Source: CAWCXF01 sp963799455 (GTDB lineage: Bacteria; Pseudomonadota; Alphaproteobacteria; Rhodobacterales; Rhodobacteraceae). From it: 63,210 nt of DNA. The position numbers and the translations under genes are program-made. Below are positions 1 to 9,329 of the stretch, in pieces. The stretch's first letter is position 1, and each line of letters opens with the position of its first letter. The notes under the pieces were generated by a model. That model was given only the letters and a program-made list of their open reading frames with translations. It did not search any database and was not told the origin of the DNA. The stretch lies in assembly GCA_963799455.1 (NCBI GenBank), contig CAWCXF010000002.1, forward strand, positions 1 to 63,210, read 5' to 3'.

Positions 1-1085
1 CGGTCTTGGGGGCTGGCTGTCCGAGCGCTTCCGCCGCCACGCGGGCAACGCGGACGTGGTTCGCCAGGAGCTCGCGGCCGAGAGGGGCATTGAGGTAAGC
101 CTGCGCACGGTGGAGCGTGCGGTGGCACCGCTGCGCCAAGCGCTACGGGCCGAAGCGCGGGCGACGATGAGGTTCGAGACGCGCCCGGGCCAGCAGTTGC
201 AGATCGACTTCGGCCAGAGGCGGGTCGAGATCGAGGGCGCTCTGCGACCGGTGTCGTTCTTCGTGGCGACGCTGGGCCACTCGCGCCGGCTGCACGTCCG
301 GGCCTTCCTGGGCGAGCGCCAGGAGCACTGGTTCGAAGGCATGGAGAGTGCCTTCGCAGCCTTTGGGGGCGTGCCTGAGGAGGTGCTGCTCGACAATGCG
401 CGCGCTCTGATCCTGCACCACGACGCGGCGACGCGGGAGGTGGTGCTCAACCCCAAGCTCCACGCCTTTGCGCGGCACTGGGGCTTCCGGGTTCCAGGCC
501 TGCGCGCCGTACCGGGCGCGGACCAAGGGCAAGGACGAGCGCGGCGTGGGCTACGTGAAGGGCAACGCGGTCGCGGGGCGAACCTTCGAGAGCTTCGCGG
601 CCCTGGAGGCGCATCTGGCCGAGTGGACGCGCGAGATCGCCGATCAGCGCGTCCACGGCACCACCGGCGAGGCGCCCATGGTCCGCTTCGCGCGCGACGA
701 GGCCGCCGCCCTGCGGCCGCTGCCCGACCGCGGCCCGTTCCTGGCCGCGCGCGAGCTGAGCCGACGCGTGGGAGCGGACTGCGCGGTGGAGATCGAGACG
801 AACGCCTACTCGGTGCCGTGGCGCTTGATCGGGGAGCGAGTGAGCGTGCTGGTCACGGCCGAGACTGTGCAGGTCACCCATGCGGGCATCGAGGTGGCCC
901 GTCATCCCCGCAGCGCGGACCGTCGCGGGCGCTTCACCGACCGCGCTCACTTCGAGGGCGTCGCGGGTGCCGCCGGCCGCGTGGTCAGAGAAGACGCCGA
1001 GGCAGCCGAGGCCGCGCCGATCCCGGCGCCGGCGCTGCTGCGCCCGCTCGCCGAGTACGAGGCGGTGGCCGGGGGCGCCTGGTGA
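1..1085 (+). pseudogene. istA: IstA transposase, 5'-truncated by the window and frameshifted
   Basis: IstA is the DDE (rve-fold) transposase of IS21 elements. The visible part starts inside the N-terminal region and contains the catalytic stretch QIDFGQ (first Asp) and LLDNARAL (second Asp). Near 490 this copy has one extra T (CCGGGTTCCAGG, against CCGGGTCCAGG in copy 2), which moves the downstream part, including KGKDERG with the catalytic Glu, into another frame from about 468. The stop TGA at 1083-1085 overlaps the istB start (TGATG). The copy would be inactive unless the extra T is a sequencing error or is bypassed by frameshifting. Confidence 0.88.
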
Positions 1086-1882
1086 TGGGAGCGCAGACCC
1101 AGGACGAGCTCGACCGGATGCTGACGCGCTTGAAGTTGACGGCGGTGCGCGACCAGCTCGACGGCTTGCTCGACGAGGCGGCGCGGGGGGAGATGACCCT
1201 GCGCGAGGCGCTCGCCTTCCTCTGCGAGCGCGGGATCGCACGGAAGGATCAGCGCCGCATCGAGATGAGCTTCGGGCTGGCGAAGTTCCCCTTCGTGCGG
1301 ACCCTGGAGGGCTTCGACTTCGCCGCCCAGCCCTCGGTCGACAAGGGGCAATTCCGCGACCTCGCGACGGGGCGCTTCATCGCCCACGGCGATGCGCTCT
1401 TGCTGCTCGGCCCCCCGGGCGTGGGCAAGACGCACCTTGCGGTGGCGCTCGGCCGCGAAGCGATCGTGGCCGGCCACACCGTGCTCTTCACCGGCGCCAT
1501 GGCGCTCGTGGCCAACCTCGCCAAGGCCCAGGTCGAGGGCCGGCTCGAGGAGCGGCTGGCGCACTTCGCCAAGCCGAAGCTGCTGATCGTGGACGAGCTG
1601 GGCTACCTGCCGCTCGAGCCCAACGCCGCTCACCTGTTCTTCCAGCTCGTCAGCCGCCGCTACGAGCGCGGCGCGATGCTGGTGACTTCGAACCGGTCCG
1701 TAGGCGAGTGGGGCGCGGTGTTCGGCGACCCGGTGGTGGCCACCGCGATCCTCGATCGCCTGCTCCACCACTCCCACGTCATCACCATCCGGGGCGACAG
1801 CTACAGGCTGCGCGAGAAGCGCCGGGCCGGCCTTCTGCAGAAGGCCGGCCCGGCGCTTGAAACCGAAGTCGAAACCACATGA
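1085..1882 (+). CDS. istB: IstB helper ATPase, intact
   Basis: IstB is the AAA+ (DnaC-like) ATPase that assembles on target DNA and licenses IstA for IS21 transposition. The 265-residue product has the usual family length. It has Walker A GPPGVGKTH near residues 108-116, Walker B LLIVDELGY near 165-173, and the TSNR sensor-type motif. It starts at the ATG overlapping the istA stop, as is typical of IS21. It is the only intact istB in the window, since copy 2 carries a frameshift near 54300. Confidence 0.95.
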   Translation: MGAQTQDELDRMLTRLKLTAVRDQLDGLLDEAARGEMTLREALAFLCERGIARKDQRRIEMSFGLAKFPFVRTLEGFDFAAQPSVDKGQFRDLATGRFIAHGDALLLLGPPGVGKTHLAVALGREAIVAGHTVLFTGAMALVANLAKAQVEGRLEERLAHFAKPKLLIVDELGYLPLEPNAAHLFFQLVSRRYERGAMLVTSNRSVGEWGAVFGDPVVATAILDRLLHHSHVITIRGDSYRLREKRRAGLLQKAGPALETEVETT

Positions 1883-1937
1883 CGGGGTGGGCCAATCCTG
1901 GTGTCGCCACCGGGCCAGTTCCGAATGTCGCTTGATA

Positions 1938-2183
1938 CCTCTCGATCGGACCAAGCATCGGCCCGAGCCGCGCGGCCGTCGCGCGTTGGACGCGCGCGAC
2001 CTCCGCGGCTGGGAGGCCTGCCGCGAGGATGTCCAAAATCTCGCCGCACTGCTCGTGGCCGAGCTTGCGCTGCCGTCCGCCGACCCGCGCGGGGAAAGCG
2101 TCGAGCCCGGCGCGGGTCCACTCGCGCGCTATGGCATGCTCGAACTCGGCAAAAGCGTCGAGCAGGCGCGACGGCGCGCTCAA
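1938..2183 (-). pseudogene. Hypothetical protein cut by the IS21 insertion
   Basis: A minus-strand frame begins with MSAPSRLLDAFAEFEHAIAR and runs about 82 codons before entering IS21 sequence at 1937, so the natural C-terminus appears to have been replaced by the insertion. The peptide is Arg/Ala/Glu-rich and looks helical. I do not recognise a family. Because the sequence is GC-rich and several frames are open here, it could also be a chance ORF. Confidence 0.35.
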
Positions 2184-2391
2184 CGCTGCTCACCCCTGTT
2201 GCCATTCCTGACGGCTTGGCAACTGGTTTACGCGCCGCGCAAGCGCTTGCTCCGCCTCGCCCGTCGGTCGCCCTCCTACGCTGTCGCATAGCCGTTCGTT
2301 TGCGCGCGCCCCTAGAGCGGTTGGGCCTGGCACTCTTCTAGCTGCCTGGTCGTTCGGCCACCGAGTTTACCCCTCCATCCTCGGTTAGCGT
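2184..2391. other. Intergenic stretch upstream of the PIN toxin
   Basis: I see no convincing gene, hairpin with T-tract or repeat here. Base composition is slightly less GC-rich than the flanking genes, as expected for a promoter-bearing spacer. Confidence 0.4.
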
Positions 2392-2842
2392 ATGTGCTAT
2401 CAGGTGGATCGCATCGTCGTGGACACCAACGTGCTGGTCTCGGCGGCGCTGTCCGAAGGCGGCGTGGCCCGCGCGGTGCTGCGCCGCTGCCTGAGGCGGG
2501 AGGCGGTGCCCTTGATTGGTCAGGCGCTGTTCACGGAGTACCGAGGACGTGTTCGCCCGCGACGCCCCCTTCGCCCGCAGCTCGTTGAGCCACGAGGACC
2601 GCGAGGCTCTCCTCAACGCCTTCCTCGCCGTGTGCCGCTGGACGCAGGTGTCCTTCCTCTGGCGCCCCAACCTGCGCGACGAGGCCGACAACCACCTCGT
2701 CGAGCTCGCCGTCGCGGGAGCGGCCTCGGCCATCGTCACCGGCAACGCGCGCGACCTCGCCACCGGCGAGCTGCGCCTGGGGCGCTTGCGCGTGTTGAGC
2801 CCCGCCGCCTACCTCGCCTCCCGCCCTGCCAAGGAGCCCTGA
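2392..2842 (+). pseudogene. PIN-domain toxin (VapC/PIN_3 type), one frameshift
   Basis: The first frame gives an N-terminus VDRIVVDTNVLVSAAL with the first catalytic Asp of the PIN RNase fold. The second frame (from about 2540) gives EDVFARD..., RDEADNHLVELA and ASAIVTGNARDLATGEL, which carry the other acidic metal-binding residues. The two parts join near 2530-2545, so one small indel splits a roughly 150-residue protein of normal PIN_3 length. PIN toxins of this type are usually Mg-dependent RNases neutralised by a small neighbouring antitoxin, which here would be the gene at 2846. The indel could be real inactivation or a sequencing error. Confidence 0.75.
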
Positions 2843-2845
2843 GCC

Positions 2846-3070
2846 ATGGCCACGCTGACCATCCGCCTGCCCGACGCCACGCGCGACCGGCTCGCCGCCC
2901 TGGCCAAGCACCGGGGCGTGAGCCTCAACAAGCTGATGGAGGAACTCTCCACCCGCGCGCTCGCCGAGCACGACACCGAGCTGCGCTTCCGCCTGCGCGC
3001 CGCGCGCGGCGACCCCGAGCGAGGGCTCGCGATTCTCGACGCGATCGAGGAGCGGTCGGGCGGGGTGTGA
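2846..3070 (+). CDS. Ribbon-helix-helix antitoxin
   Basis: The 74-residue protein begins MATLTIRLPDATRDRLAALA, continues KHRGVSLNKLMEELSTRALAEHD, and matches the RHH/Arc/HicB-type antitoxin pattern: a short beta strand for operator binding, two helices, then a toxin-binding tail. It starts three bases after the toxin stop, so the pair is co-transcribed in toxin-then-antitoxin order, the reverse of many VapBC pairs. Autoregulation is usual for the family, but I see no obvious operator upstream of 2392. Confidence 0.8.
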   Translation: MATLTIRLPDATRDRLAALAKHRGVSLNKLMEELSTRALAEHDTELRFRLRAARGDPERGLAILDAIEERSGGV

Positions 3071-3330
3071 GGAAGGTGTTGGTCGGTCTGCACGTCCCGA
3101 GGATCTCGGTTAGTGACCTTGATACCGGCGCCTTACCCCCCCCTACCGAGGGCTGGCTGCATGTGATCCTGGCCGCGCCCATCGACCTGGAGCCGAGTTA
3201 TCTCGGCGAAGAGGGGATCAAACATCCTCTTAGATTGGGTCGTGGGAAGTTGGAAATTTTAACGGTTCCAGGCGAACCACCAGCGTGAGGCGGCAGATGA
3301 GTGACCGATTGACCTGGCAAGCCTGACCAT
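3067..3330 (+). other. Spacer before the defence genes, with a doubtful 73-codon ORF
   Basis: A GTG-started frame at 3067-3288 overlaps the antitoxin stop by four bases and ends PGEPPA. It has no recognised domain and a run of Pro codons from a C-tract, so I would not call it a gene on this evidence. The stretch 3225-3265 is locally AT-rich (GGAAATTTTAACG) and is the best place for a promoter of the helicase gene at 3331. Confidence 0.25.
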
Positions 3331-6300
3331 ATGCGACTTGTGAACAACCGCGGCTCTGATCGCGTCATCGATCAGTTCAACCGGGCCACCGTGTCATCGG
3401 GCAGCGTCTCGATCGCTGCCGCGACGCTCTCCCTGCCCGGCTTGTCAGCACTGGTAGAACGCCTGCAGGGCTCTGAAAGCGTCCGTCTCATCCTCTCACC
3501 GGTCCGGGCCATGGCCGATGACGTTCAGGGCTCAGAGGCCGACCGCCGTCGCCGCAACGGCCTGCTGCTGCGGCATATGGCTGTCAGCCTCGCCTCATGG
3601 CTCACAAAGGTAGAGGCGCGCCAGGCAAGGTCCCGCCTCCCACAGTCGCTTCTCGTTGTGGACCGGGGTACATCATCGCTCGCCATTTCAGGAGCATGCG
3701 ATCCGACGACGCATGGCCTTGGCCTTGCTCCGGCCTTGCTCTCGAGCCTGATCCAGCTGACGACGACCAAGGACGAGGCTCAACTTCTGAGAGGCTGGTT
3801 CGAAGAGCAGTGGTCGACGCTGACCCCGTCACCACACGACCAGCACGCCCTCCAGACCGAGTTGGATCGCTTCAGCGCTCGCCGGACGGCGGGCCAGGTT
3901 CACGGGCGTGTCCTCCAGTCACTCTTCGCCGAAATGGGCGAGGCGCTCGACGAGCATCAGATCGTGAAATCTGCGACCGGCATCCGCGATACCGTGGTGT
4001 GGTCGAAGCTCTATCGCTTCCAGCGAGACGGCGTCCTGGGAGCGATCGACAAGCTGCAGCGCTTTGGAGGCTGCATCCTTGCCGACAGCGTCGGCCTCGG
4101 AAAGACCTTCGAGGCGCTCGCGGTCATCAAGTATCACGAGCTCCGCAACGACCGCGTGCTGGTGCTGGTCCCCAAGAGGCTGCGCGACAACTGGACCTTG
4201 CCCAAGGCGAACGACCGCCGCAATGTTCTTAGCGCCGATCGCTTCGGCTATGACGTTCTGAACCACACCGACCTGTCGCGCGATGGCGGGCTGTCCGGCG
4301 ACATCGACCTCGGTCACGTCAACTGGGGCAACTACGACCTCGTGGTCATCGATGAGTCCCACAACTTCCGCAACCGCGCGACCCCGAAGGACCACGAGAC
4401 GCGCTATGATCGCCTCATGCGCGCGGTCATCAAGGCCGGGGTGAAAACGCGCGTCCTGATGCTCTCGGCCACCCCGGTCAACAACCGCCTGAGCGACCTC
4501 AAGAACCAGGTGGCGTTCGCGACCGAGGGAGACGACGCGGTCCTGCGAGGCGAGGGCATCGCGTCCATCGCCGCCACGATCCGGGTTGCGCAAGGTCAGT
4601 TCAACCGCTGGCTCGAGCTTTCCGAGGCGCGGCGGAGCTCCGAGCGCCTCCTGGAGATGTTGGGCTTCGACTACGTTCGGCTCCTCGACCTCCTGACCAT
4701 CGCGCGTTCGCGCAAGCACGTCGAGCGCTACTACGGCACGGAGGAGACCGGGCGCTTCCCCGAGCGCCGGCCTCCCATCAACGTCAAGGCCGACGTGGAC
4801 CTGCAAGGGGCGTTCCCTCCCATCGGCACGATCAACGACGAGATCCGCCGTCTCACTCTCGCGGCCTATGCGCCGCTTCGCTACGTGCTGTCCTCCCGGC
4901 AGGCCGCCTACGACCGCGCCTACAGCCAGCAGGTACGGGGCGGGGAGTCGGTGTTCCGTCAGGCCGACCGCGAGGAGAGCATGGTGAACCTCCTCCGCGT
5001 GGGCCTCCTCAAGCGCATGGAGAGTTCCGTTGCGGCTTTCGCCCTGACCGTTGAGCGGCAGATCGCAACGGTGGAGGCGACCCTGGCGCGCGTCGAGGCG
5101 CACGAGCCGTCCATCGACGAGCCGTCCATCGAGGACATCGAACTCGATGACCCGCTCCTCGAGTTCCTCGGCGTCGGGCGCAACGTCCGGGTTCTCCTCG
5201 CGGACGTCGACGGCGTGCGCTGGGCGGCGGATCTGTGCGAGGACCGCGCGCGCCTCCGTGCCCTCCTGGAGCATGCGCGACGGGTGACGCCCGACCGCGA
5301 CGCCAAGCTCGAGGCCCTGCGCGAGCTCATCGCAGAGAAGCAGGGCCGCCCCTTCAACGCAGGCAACCGCAAGGTTCTGGTGTTCACAGCTTTCGCCGAC
5401 ACGGCGCGCTACCTCTACGAGGCGCTTGCTGACCAGCCGGGTAGGCATGCGGCGCTCGTCACGGGCGGCGGGGGCAACCGCTCGACGCTGAAGGGGCTCC
5501 GATCCGACCTCGCCTCGATCCTCGCGGCCTTTGCGCCCCGCGCCAAGGGACGGCCCGCCGAGATGGAGGGGGAGGGGGAGCTCGACCTCCTGATCGCTAC
5601 CGACGTCATCAGCGAGGGACAGAACCTCCAGGATTGCGACTGCGTGGTGAACTACGACATCCACTGGAATCCTGTGCGCATCGTCCAGCGCTTTGGGCGG
5701 GTGGACCGGATCGGATCGCCGAACCGCGAGATCCAGCTCGTCAACTTCTGGCCGAACATGGACCTCGACAACTACATCGACCTCGAGCGGCGGGTGTCGG
5801 GACGCATGATGCTCCTCGACGTGTCGGCCACCGGCGAGGAGAACCTGATCGAGGCGCAGCCGGGCGACGCAATGAACGACGTGGGTTACCGCCGCAGGCA
5901 GCTCGAGGCCATGCAGGACCATGTCATCGACCTAGAGGATTTGTCGGCGGGCGTCTCCATCGCCGACCTCACGCTCAACGACCTGCGCATGGACCTCGCG
6001 CGCCTCTCGCAGGAGGAGCGCGAGGAGCTCGGGCGAATGCCGCTCACCGCGCACGCGGTCGTCCGGGCGAACGAGGATGTCGACCCTGGAGCAATCTTCT
6101 GCCTCCGGGCCGAGACGCCGCGCGCCCTCAGCGCCCTGGACTCCGCCGACCCCCTCCGGCCCCACGCCCTCGTCCACGTGGGCGAGGACGGCGCCGTCCT
6201 CCTCGGCCCGAGCCAGGCCAAGCGTATCCTCGACCGCACCCGAGCGCTGGCGCAGCGAGGCTCCGCACTCAACGAGGAGGCCTGGGATGCGTTCGACCGT

Positions 6301-6507
6301 CAGACCCGGGTAGGATCGAGGATGGAGCGGTGGTGCGCGCTTCTCGAGGCCGCCATCGCCGCGGTCTCTGGGAAGGGGGAGGAGCGGGCCGTGGACAGCT
6401 TGTTCTCGGCTGGTCCCGTCGTCGACGCGGGGGGCGGAGGCGGGCTCGACGACTGGGAGGTCGTCGCCTGGATCGCGATCCTGCCTCGCCAGACCCCGGG
6501 CGCGTGA
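3331..6507 (+). CDS. SNF2-type superfamily 2 helicase with decayed PLD-like N-terminus
   Basis: A 1058-residue predicted ATP-dependent DNA translocase and first gene of the defence locus. Residues 1-150 resemble the phospholipase-D-like domain often fused to such helicases, but no HxK catalytic motif is visible; only SSLAISGACDPTTHGLG remains where a family GSSNLT-like motif would lie. The helicase core follows: motif I ILADSVGLGKT near 247-258, DESH box near 340-343, motif III LSATPVNN near 378, and C-terminal lobe ATDVISEGQNLQ with motif VI QRFGRVDRIGS near 787-797. The stop overlaps the next gene by four bases (GTGA). No strong ribosome binding site is seen before the ATG, so the start is provisional. 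Confidence 0.88.
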   Translation: MRLVNNRGSDRVIDQFNRATVSSGSVSIAAATLSLPGLSALVERLQGSESVRLILSPVRAMADDVQGSEADRRRRNGLLLRHMAVSLASWLTKVEARQARSRLPQSLLVVDRGTSSLAISGACDPTTHGLGLAPALLSSLIQLTTTKDEAQLLRGWFEEQWSTLTPSPHDQHALQTELDRFSARRTAGQVHGRVLQSLFAEMGEALDEHQIVKSATGIRDTVVWSKLYRFQRDGVLGAIDKLQRFGGCILADSVGLGKTFEALAVIKYHELRNDRVLVLVPKRLRDNWTLPKANDRRNVLSADRFGYDVLNHTDLSRDGGLSGDIDLGHVNWGNYDLVVIDESHNFRNRATPKDHETRYDRLMRAVIKAGVKTRVLMLSATPVNNRLSDLKNQVAFATEGDDAVLRGEGIASIAATIRVAQGQFNRWLELSEARRSSERLLEMLGFDYVRLLDLLTIARSRKHVERYYGTEETGRFPERRPPINVKADVDLQGAFPPIGTINDEIRRLTLAAYAPLRYVLSSRQAAYDRAYSQQVRGGESVFRQADREESMVNLLRVGLLKRMESSVAAFALTVERQIATVEATLARVEAHEPSIDEPSIEDIELDDPLLEFLGVGRNVRVLLADVDGVRWAADLCEDRARLRALLEHARRVTPDRDAKLEALRELIAEKQGRPFNAGNRKVLVFTAFADTARYLYEALADQPGRHAALVTGGGGNRSTLKGLRSDLASILAAFAPRAKGRPAEMEGEGELDLLIATDVISEGQNLQDCDCVVNYDIHWNPVRIVQRFGRVDRIGSPNREIQLVNFWPNMDLDNYIDLERRVSGRMMLLDVSATGEENLIEAQPGDAMNDVGYRRRQLEAMQDHVIDLEDLSAGVSIADLTLNDLRMDLARLSQEEREELGRMPLTAHAVVRANEDVDPGAIFCLRAETPRALSALDSADPLRPHALVHVGEDGAVLLGPSQAKRILDRTRALAQRGSALNEEAWDAFDRQTRVGSRMERWCALLEAAIAAVSGKGEERAVDSLFSAGPVVDAGGGGGLDDWEVVAWIAILPRQTPGA

Positions 6508-7283
6508 GCGAGGCGGAGCGGATTTGGCGCGCGCTGGAGGTTCCCGAGGCGGCGCGCGTGGACCGGCGGGTGCCGAAGGCGCGGCTGATCGAGGGGGCCG
6601 GCATCGTGCCCGCCGACCGGCGGCTCGTGGAGGAAGGGGTCGAGCGGATCGACTGGCGCGCGACGCTGCGCCCGGGCTCGACCGGCATCCCGGCCGGCAC
6701 GGATCCCGAGGCGCCCTGCGCCGAGATCGTGGTGATCCTCGCCACCCTGCGGTCTGGTGCGCGCGGGGCGCGGCTCGCTGAGGTGCTGCATCGCGCGGTG
6801 ACGGCGCCGCTCGTCCTTCTCCTCGATGGGGAGGAGGGCGGGCGGCTGTCCGTCGGGCTCAAGCGCGCGCACGAGCGGGAGGAGGGGCGGCTCGTGCTCG
6901 ACCGCCTCGCCACCTCGCCGCCGCTGCTGGGGGACGGGCCGCTCGACGGCCCCGCGGACCCCATCGACGCGGCCTTCATGACCAGCCTTGCGCTGCCTCG
7001 CGTCCCCGCGGCGGACCTCCCCGCCTTTCACGAGGCGCTGGCCGTCCGGGCCGAGACGCTGGCCGCGGCGCGGGAGGTGGGGGCGTTCCGACTACCCCGC
7101 GACGGTGCCGAGGCTCAAGCGAGGCGGGCCGCGCTCGGGCGCGTGGTGGCCGAGCGGACGGAGGTCGATCGCCTTCGGCGCGAGGCGCGGAGGAGCAAGT
7201 CGCTTGCCCGGCGCGTCGCTCTCAGCCACGAGGTACGGGCGGCGGAGGCTGTCCTCCGATCGACCCTCGACGACCTTCTGTGA
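6504..7283 (+). CDS. DUF4391-like protein
   Basis: A 259-residue protein begun at a GTG that overlaps the helicase stop. It starts SEAERIWRALEVPEAARVDRRVPK and contains PCAEIVVILATLRSG. The Arg/Glu-rich C-terminus (about residues 205-259: LGRVVAERTEVDRLRREARR and on) looks like a coiled coil. Size, position and the N-terminal pattern match DUF4391 proteins, which I know as neighbours of type III Mod/Res genes and of this kind of helicase. Its biochemical role is not established to my knowledge. Gene order suggests it bridges the helicase and the modification enzyme, which is inference. Confidence 0.65.
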   Translation: MSEAERIWRALEVPEAARVDRRVPKARLIEGAGIVPADRRLVEEGVERIDWRATLRPGSTGIPAGTDPEAPCAEIVVILATLRSGARGARLAEVLHRAVTAPLVLLLDGEEGGRLSVGLKRAHEREEGRLVLDRLATSPPLLGDGPLDGPADPIDAAFMTSLALPRVPAADLPAFHEALAVRAETLAAAREVGAFRLPRDGAEAQARRAALGRVVAERTEVDRLRREARRSKSLARRVALSHEVRAAEAVLRSTLDDLL

Positions 7284-7304
7284 CGACTGCCGTGAGGACC
7301 ATTC

Positions 7305-9329
7305 ATGCCCGACGACGCCATTCCCCCCGTTCCCAAGACCGACCCGCTGGCGCAGAGCGCGGACCTCGTGGCTGAGAACCTCGCGGCGCTCCGCGGGCTG
7401 TTCCCGCAGGCGTTCGCCGAGGGGCGCGTGGACTTCGACGTGCTGCGCGAGCTTCTGGGCAACGCGGTCGAGGAGGGGGAGGAGCGCTACGGGCTCTCCT
7501 GGTCGGGCAAGGCTCGGGCCCGACGCCACGCGCTGACACCCACCCTCGCCACGCTGCGACCCGCACCGGAGGACTCCGTGGACTGGGACACGACACGCAA
7601 CGTCGTGGTCGAGGGGGACAATCTGGAGGTGCTGAAGTGCCTCGCCAAGAGCTACGCGGGCAAGGTGAAGCTCATCTACATCGACCCGCCCTATAATACA
7701 GGCAACGACTTCGTGTACCCAGACGACTACGCGGAGCCGCTGCGGAATTATTTGCACCGGACGGGACAGGCAAACGGGAAAGGAGTAAGGAATACCTCGA
7801 ACCCAGAGGCCTCAGGACGGTTCCACACTGACTGGCTCAACATGATCTACCCGCGACTGATCTTGGCGCGGGAACTGTTAGGCAAAGATGGCGTGATTTT
7901 TATCAGCATTGATGATACAGAAGCGCCTCATGTACGACTTGCATGCGATATTATTTTTGGTGAAGAGAATTTTATTTCTGAAATAGTCTGGGAAAGTGCA
8001 GGTAAGAACGATGCTCGCCAGATCGGCGTTAATCATGAGTACGTGATTTTATATGCAAGGGATCGTTCGTCTGTTGTGCGAGAATGGTCAATTGCCAAGA
8101 TTGGTGTCGAGCTTGTTTTAAGAGAAGCCGAGCGATTGAGGAAGGCCTTTGGAGAGGACTATGATGCTGCTTCGGAAGCGATGGCAGGTTGGTTCAGGGC
8201 AAGTAAATCCAAACCGGCTTTTGCACATCGAAGGTATCGTTTCCTTGATAAAAATGGTCTTTACAAGGAGGAGAATCGAACAGCCCCTGGAGGCAGAAAA
8301 TTCGATCTAATAAATCCGATGACAGATGAAACTATAAATTTAACCAGAGGTCGTGGCTGGGGCTTCGACCAACACGATTTTAATCAGATGGTGGCCGATG
8401 GAAGGATAACATTCTACTCTTCTACAAGCATCATGGTTCGCAAGTATCTCCATGAAACCTTGGTTATGACTCCGCAGAGTGTTTTCTACCAACCTACACG
8501 CTCGGCGTCCGAGCGATTAAGTAAGATGATGGGCATATCTGTCTTTGATTTCCCCAAAGACGAGACTGTGCTACAGCAGTTTGTCGAGATGGCTTCCACA
8601 AGCCACGACCTCATCCTCGACTTCTTCGCCGGCTCTGGCACCACCGGCCACGCCGTCATGGCCCAGAACGCCGCCGACGGGGGCTCGCGCCGCTTCATCC
8701 TCGTCCAGCTCCCCGAGCCGCTCGACCCGGCCAACAAGGACCAGCGCGCCGCTGCCGACTTCTGCGACACCCACGGCCTGCCGCGCACCATCGCCGAGCT
8801 GACCAAGGAGCGTCTGCGCCGCGCGGGCGACAAGGTTCAAGCGGAGCACCCGGAGGCACAAATCGACACGGGCTTCCGCGTCTACAAGCTCGCCTCCTCG
8901 AACCTCAAGGTCTGGCAGCCCGGCGAGGATTCGGAGGCCTCCCTCCTCGACGCCGCCGACAACCTCGTGCCCGGCCGCACCGAGGACGATCTCCTCGTGG
9001 AGCTCCTCCTCAAGCGCGGCATCGACCTCTGCGAGCCGGTGCAGACCCAGGACATCGGGGGCAAGCGCGTCCACGCCTTCGGCGGCGGCGTCCTCGTCGT
9101 CTGCCTCGCCCCCATGGTGGACGCCGAGGCCGAGGCGCTGGCCTCTGGGATCGCCGACTGGGTGACCGAGCTCGACCCCGTGGCCCCTGCGCTGATGTTC
9201 TTCCGCGACACCGGCTTCGAGAGCGACGTGGGCAAGCTCAACCTCGAGGCCATCCTGCGCCAGCGCCTCCACGACCGGGGCCCGGGCCTCCCGCCCCTCC
9301 TCGAGCCGAACGGGGTGCGCAGCGTATGA
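7305..9329 (+). CDS. mod: Type III modification methyltransferase (Mod)
   Basis: A 674-residue N6-adenine DNA methyltransferase. Motif IV IDPPYNTGNDF (DPPY at about 127-130) precedes the SAM-binding motif DFFAGSGTTGH (about 437-447), the circular order typical of beta-class Mod proteins. The target-recognition region lies between them. Mod sets the recognition site for both methylation and cleavage and forms the complex with Res, encoded immediately downstream with a 4-bp overlap (ATGA). About 7741-8600 is markedly AT-rich (one sampled 60-base line has 26 G/C) whereas both flanks are about 70% GC, so the specificity module looks recently exchanged. The reading frame is intact throughout. Confidence 0.93.
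   Translation: MPDDAIPPVPKTDPLAQSADLVAENLAALRGLFPQAFAEGRVDFDVLRELLGNAVEEGEERYGLSWSGKARARRHALTPTLATLRPAPEDSVDWDTTRNVVVEGDNLEVLKCLAKSYAGKVKLIYIDPPYNTGNDFVYPDDYAEPLRNYLHRTGQANGKGVRNTSNPEASGRFHTDWLNMIYPRLILARELLGKDGVIFISIDDTEAPHVRLACDIIFGEENFISEIVWESAGKNDARQIGVNHEYVILYARDRSSVVREWSIAKIGVELVLREAERLRKAFGEDYDAASEAMAGWFRASKSKPAFAHRRYRFLDKNGLYKEENRTAPGGRKFDLINPMTDETINLTRGRGWGFDQHDFNQMVADGRITFYSSTSIMVRKYLHETLVMTPQSVFYQPTRSASERLSKMMGISVFDFPKDETVLQQFVEMASTSHDLILDFFAGSGTTGHAVMAQNAADGGSRRFILVQLPEPLDPANKDQRAAADFCDTHGLPRTIAELTKERLRRAGDKVQAEHPEAQIDTGFRVYKLASSNLKVWQPGEDSEASLLDAADNLVPGRTEDDLLVELLLKRGIDLCEPVQTQDIGGKRVHAFGGGVLVVCLAPMVDAEAEALASGIADWVTELDPVAPALMFFRDTGFESDVGKLNLEAILRQRLHDRGPGLPPLLEPNGVRSV

Larger units (their letters stand above)
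1..1937 (+). mobile_element. IS21-family element, copy 1 (left end outside window)
   Basis: Position 1 corresponds to 52958 of the complete copy at 52657-56595, and the two are almost identical up to the last bases. The right end is taken as 1937 because both copies share the sequence up to a terminal CGCTTGATA and then diverge. Reversed, this end matches the left terminal repeat of copy 2 (TGTCAGGCG... against TATCAAGCG..., then AACTGG and GGCGACA in both). The element carries a frameshifted istA and an intact istB. Unlike copy 2 it is not interrupted by a second transposon. Confidence 0.9.

Noticed and set aside
56..1882. A 608-codon open frame spanning the first IS21 copy
   Set aside because: It begins as IstA, runs out of frame after the extra T near 490 through Arg/Gly-rich nonsense, and happens to re-enter the istB frame. 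It is not a natural fusion; istA and istB are separate overlapping genes in copy 2.
3919..5922. A 667-codon minus-strand frame opposite the helicase gene
   Set aside because: It is the antisense shadow common in high-GC coding DNA, rich in His/Val/Asp/Arg with no domain, while the plus strand carries full helicase motifs.
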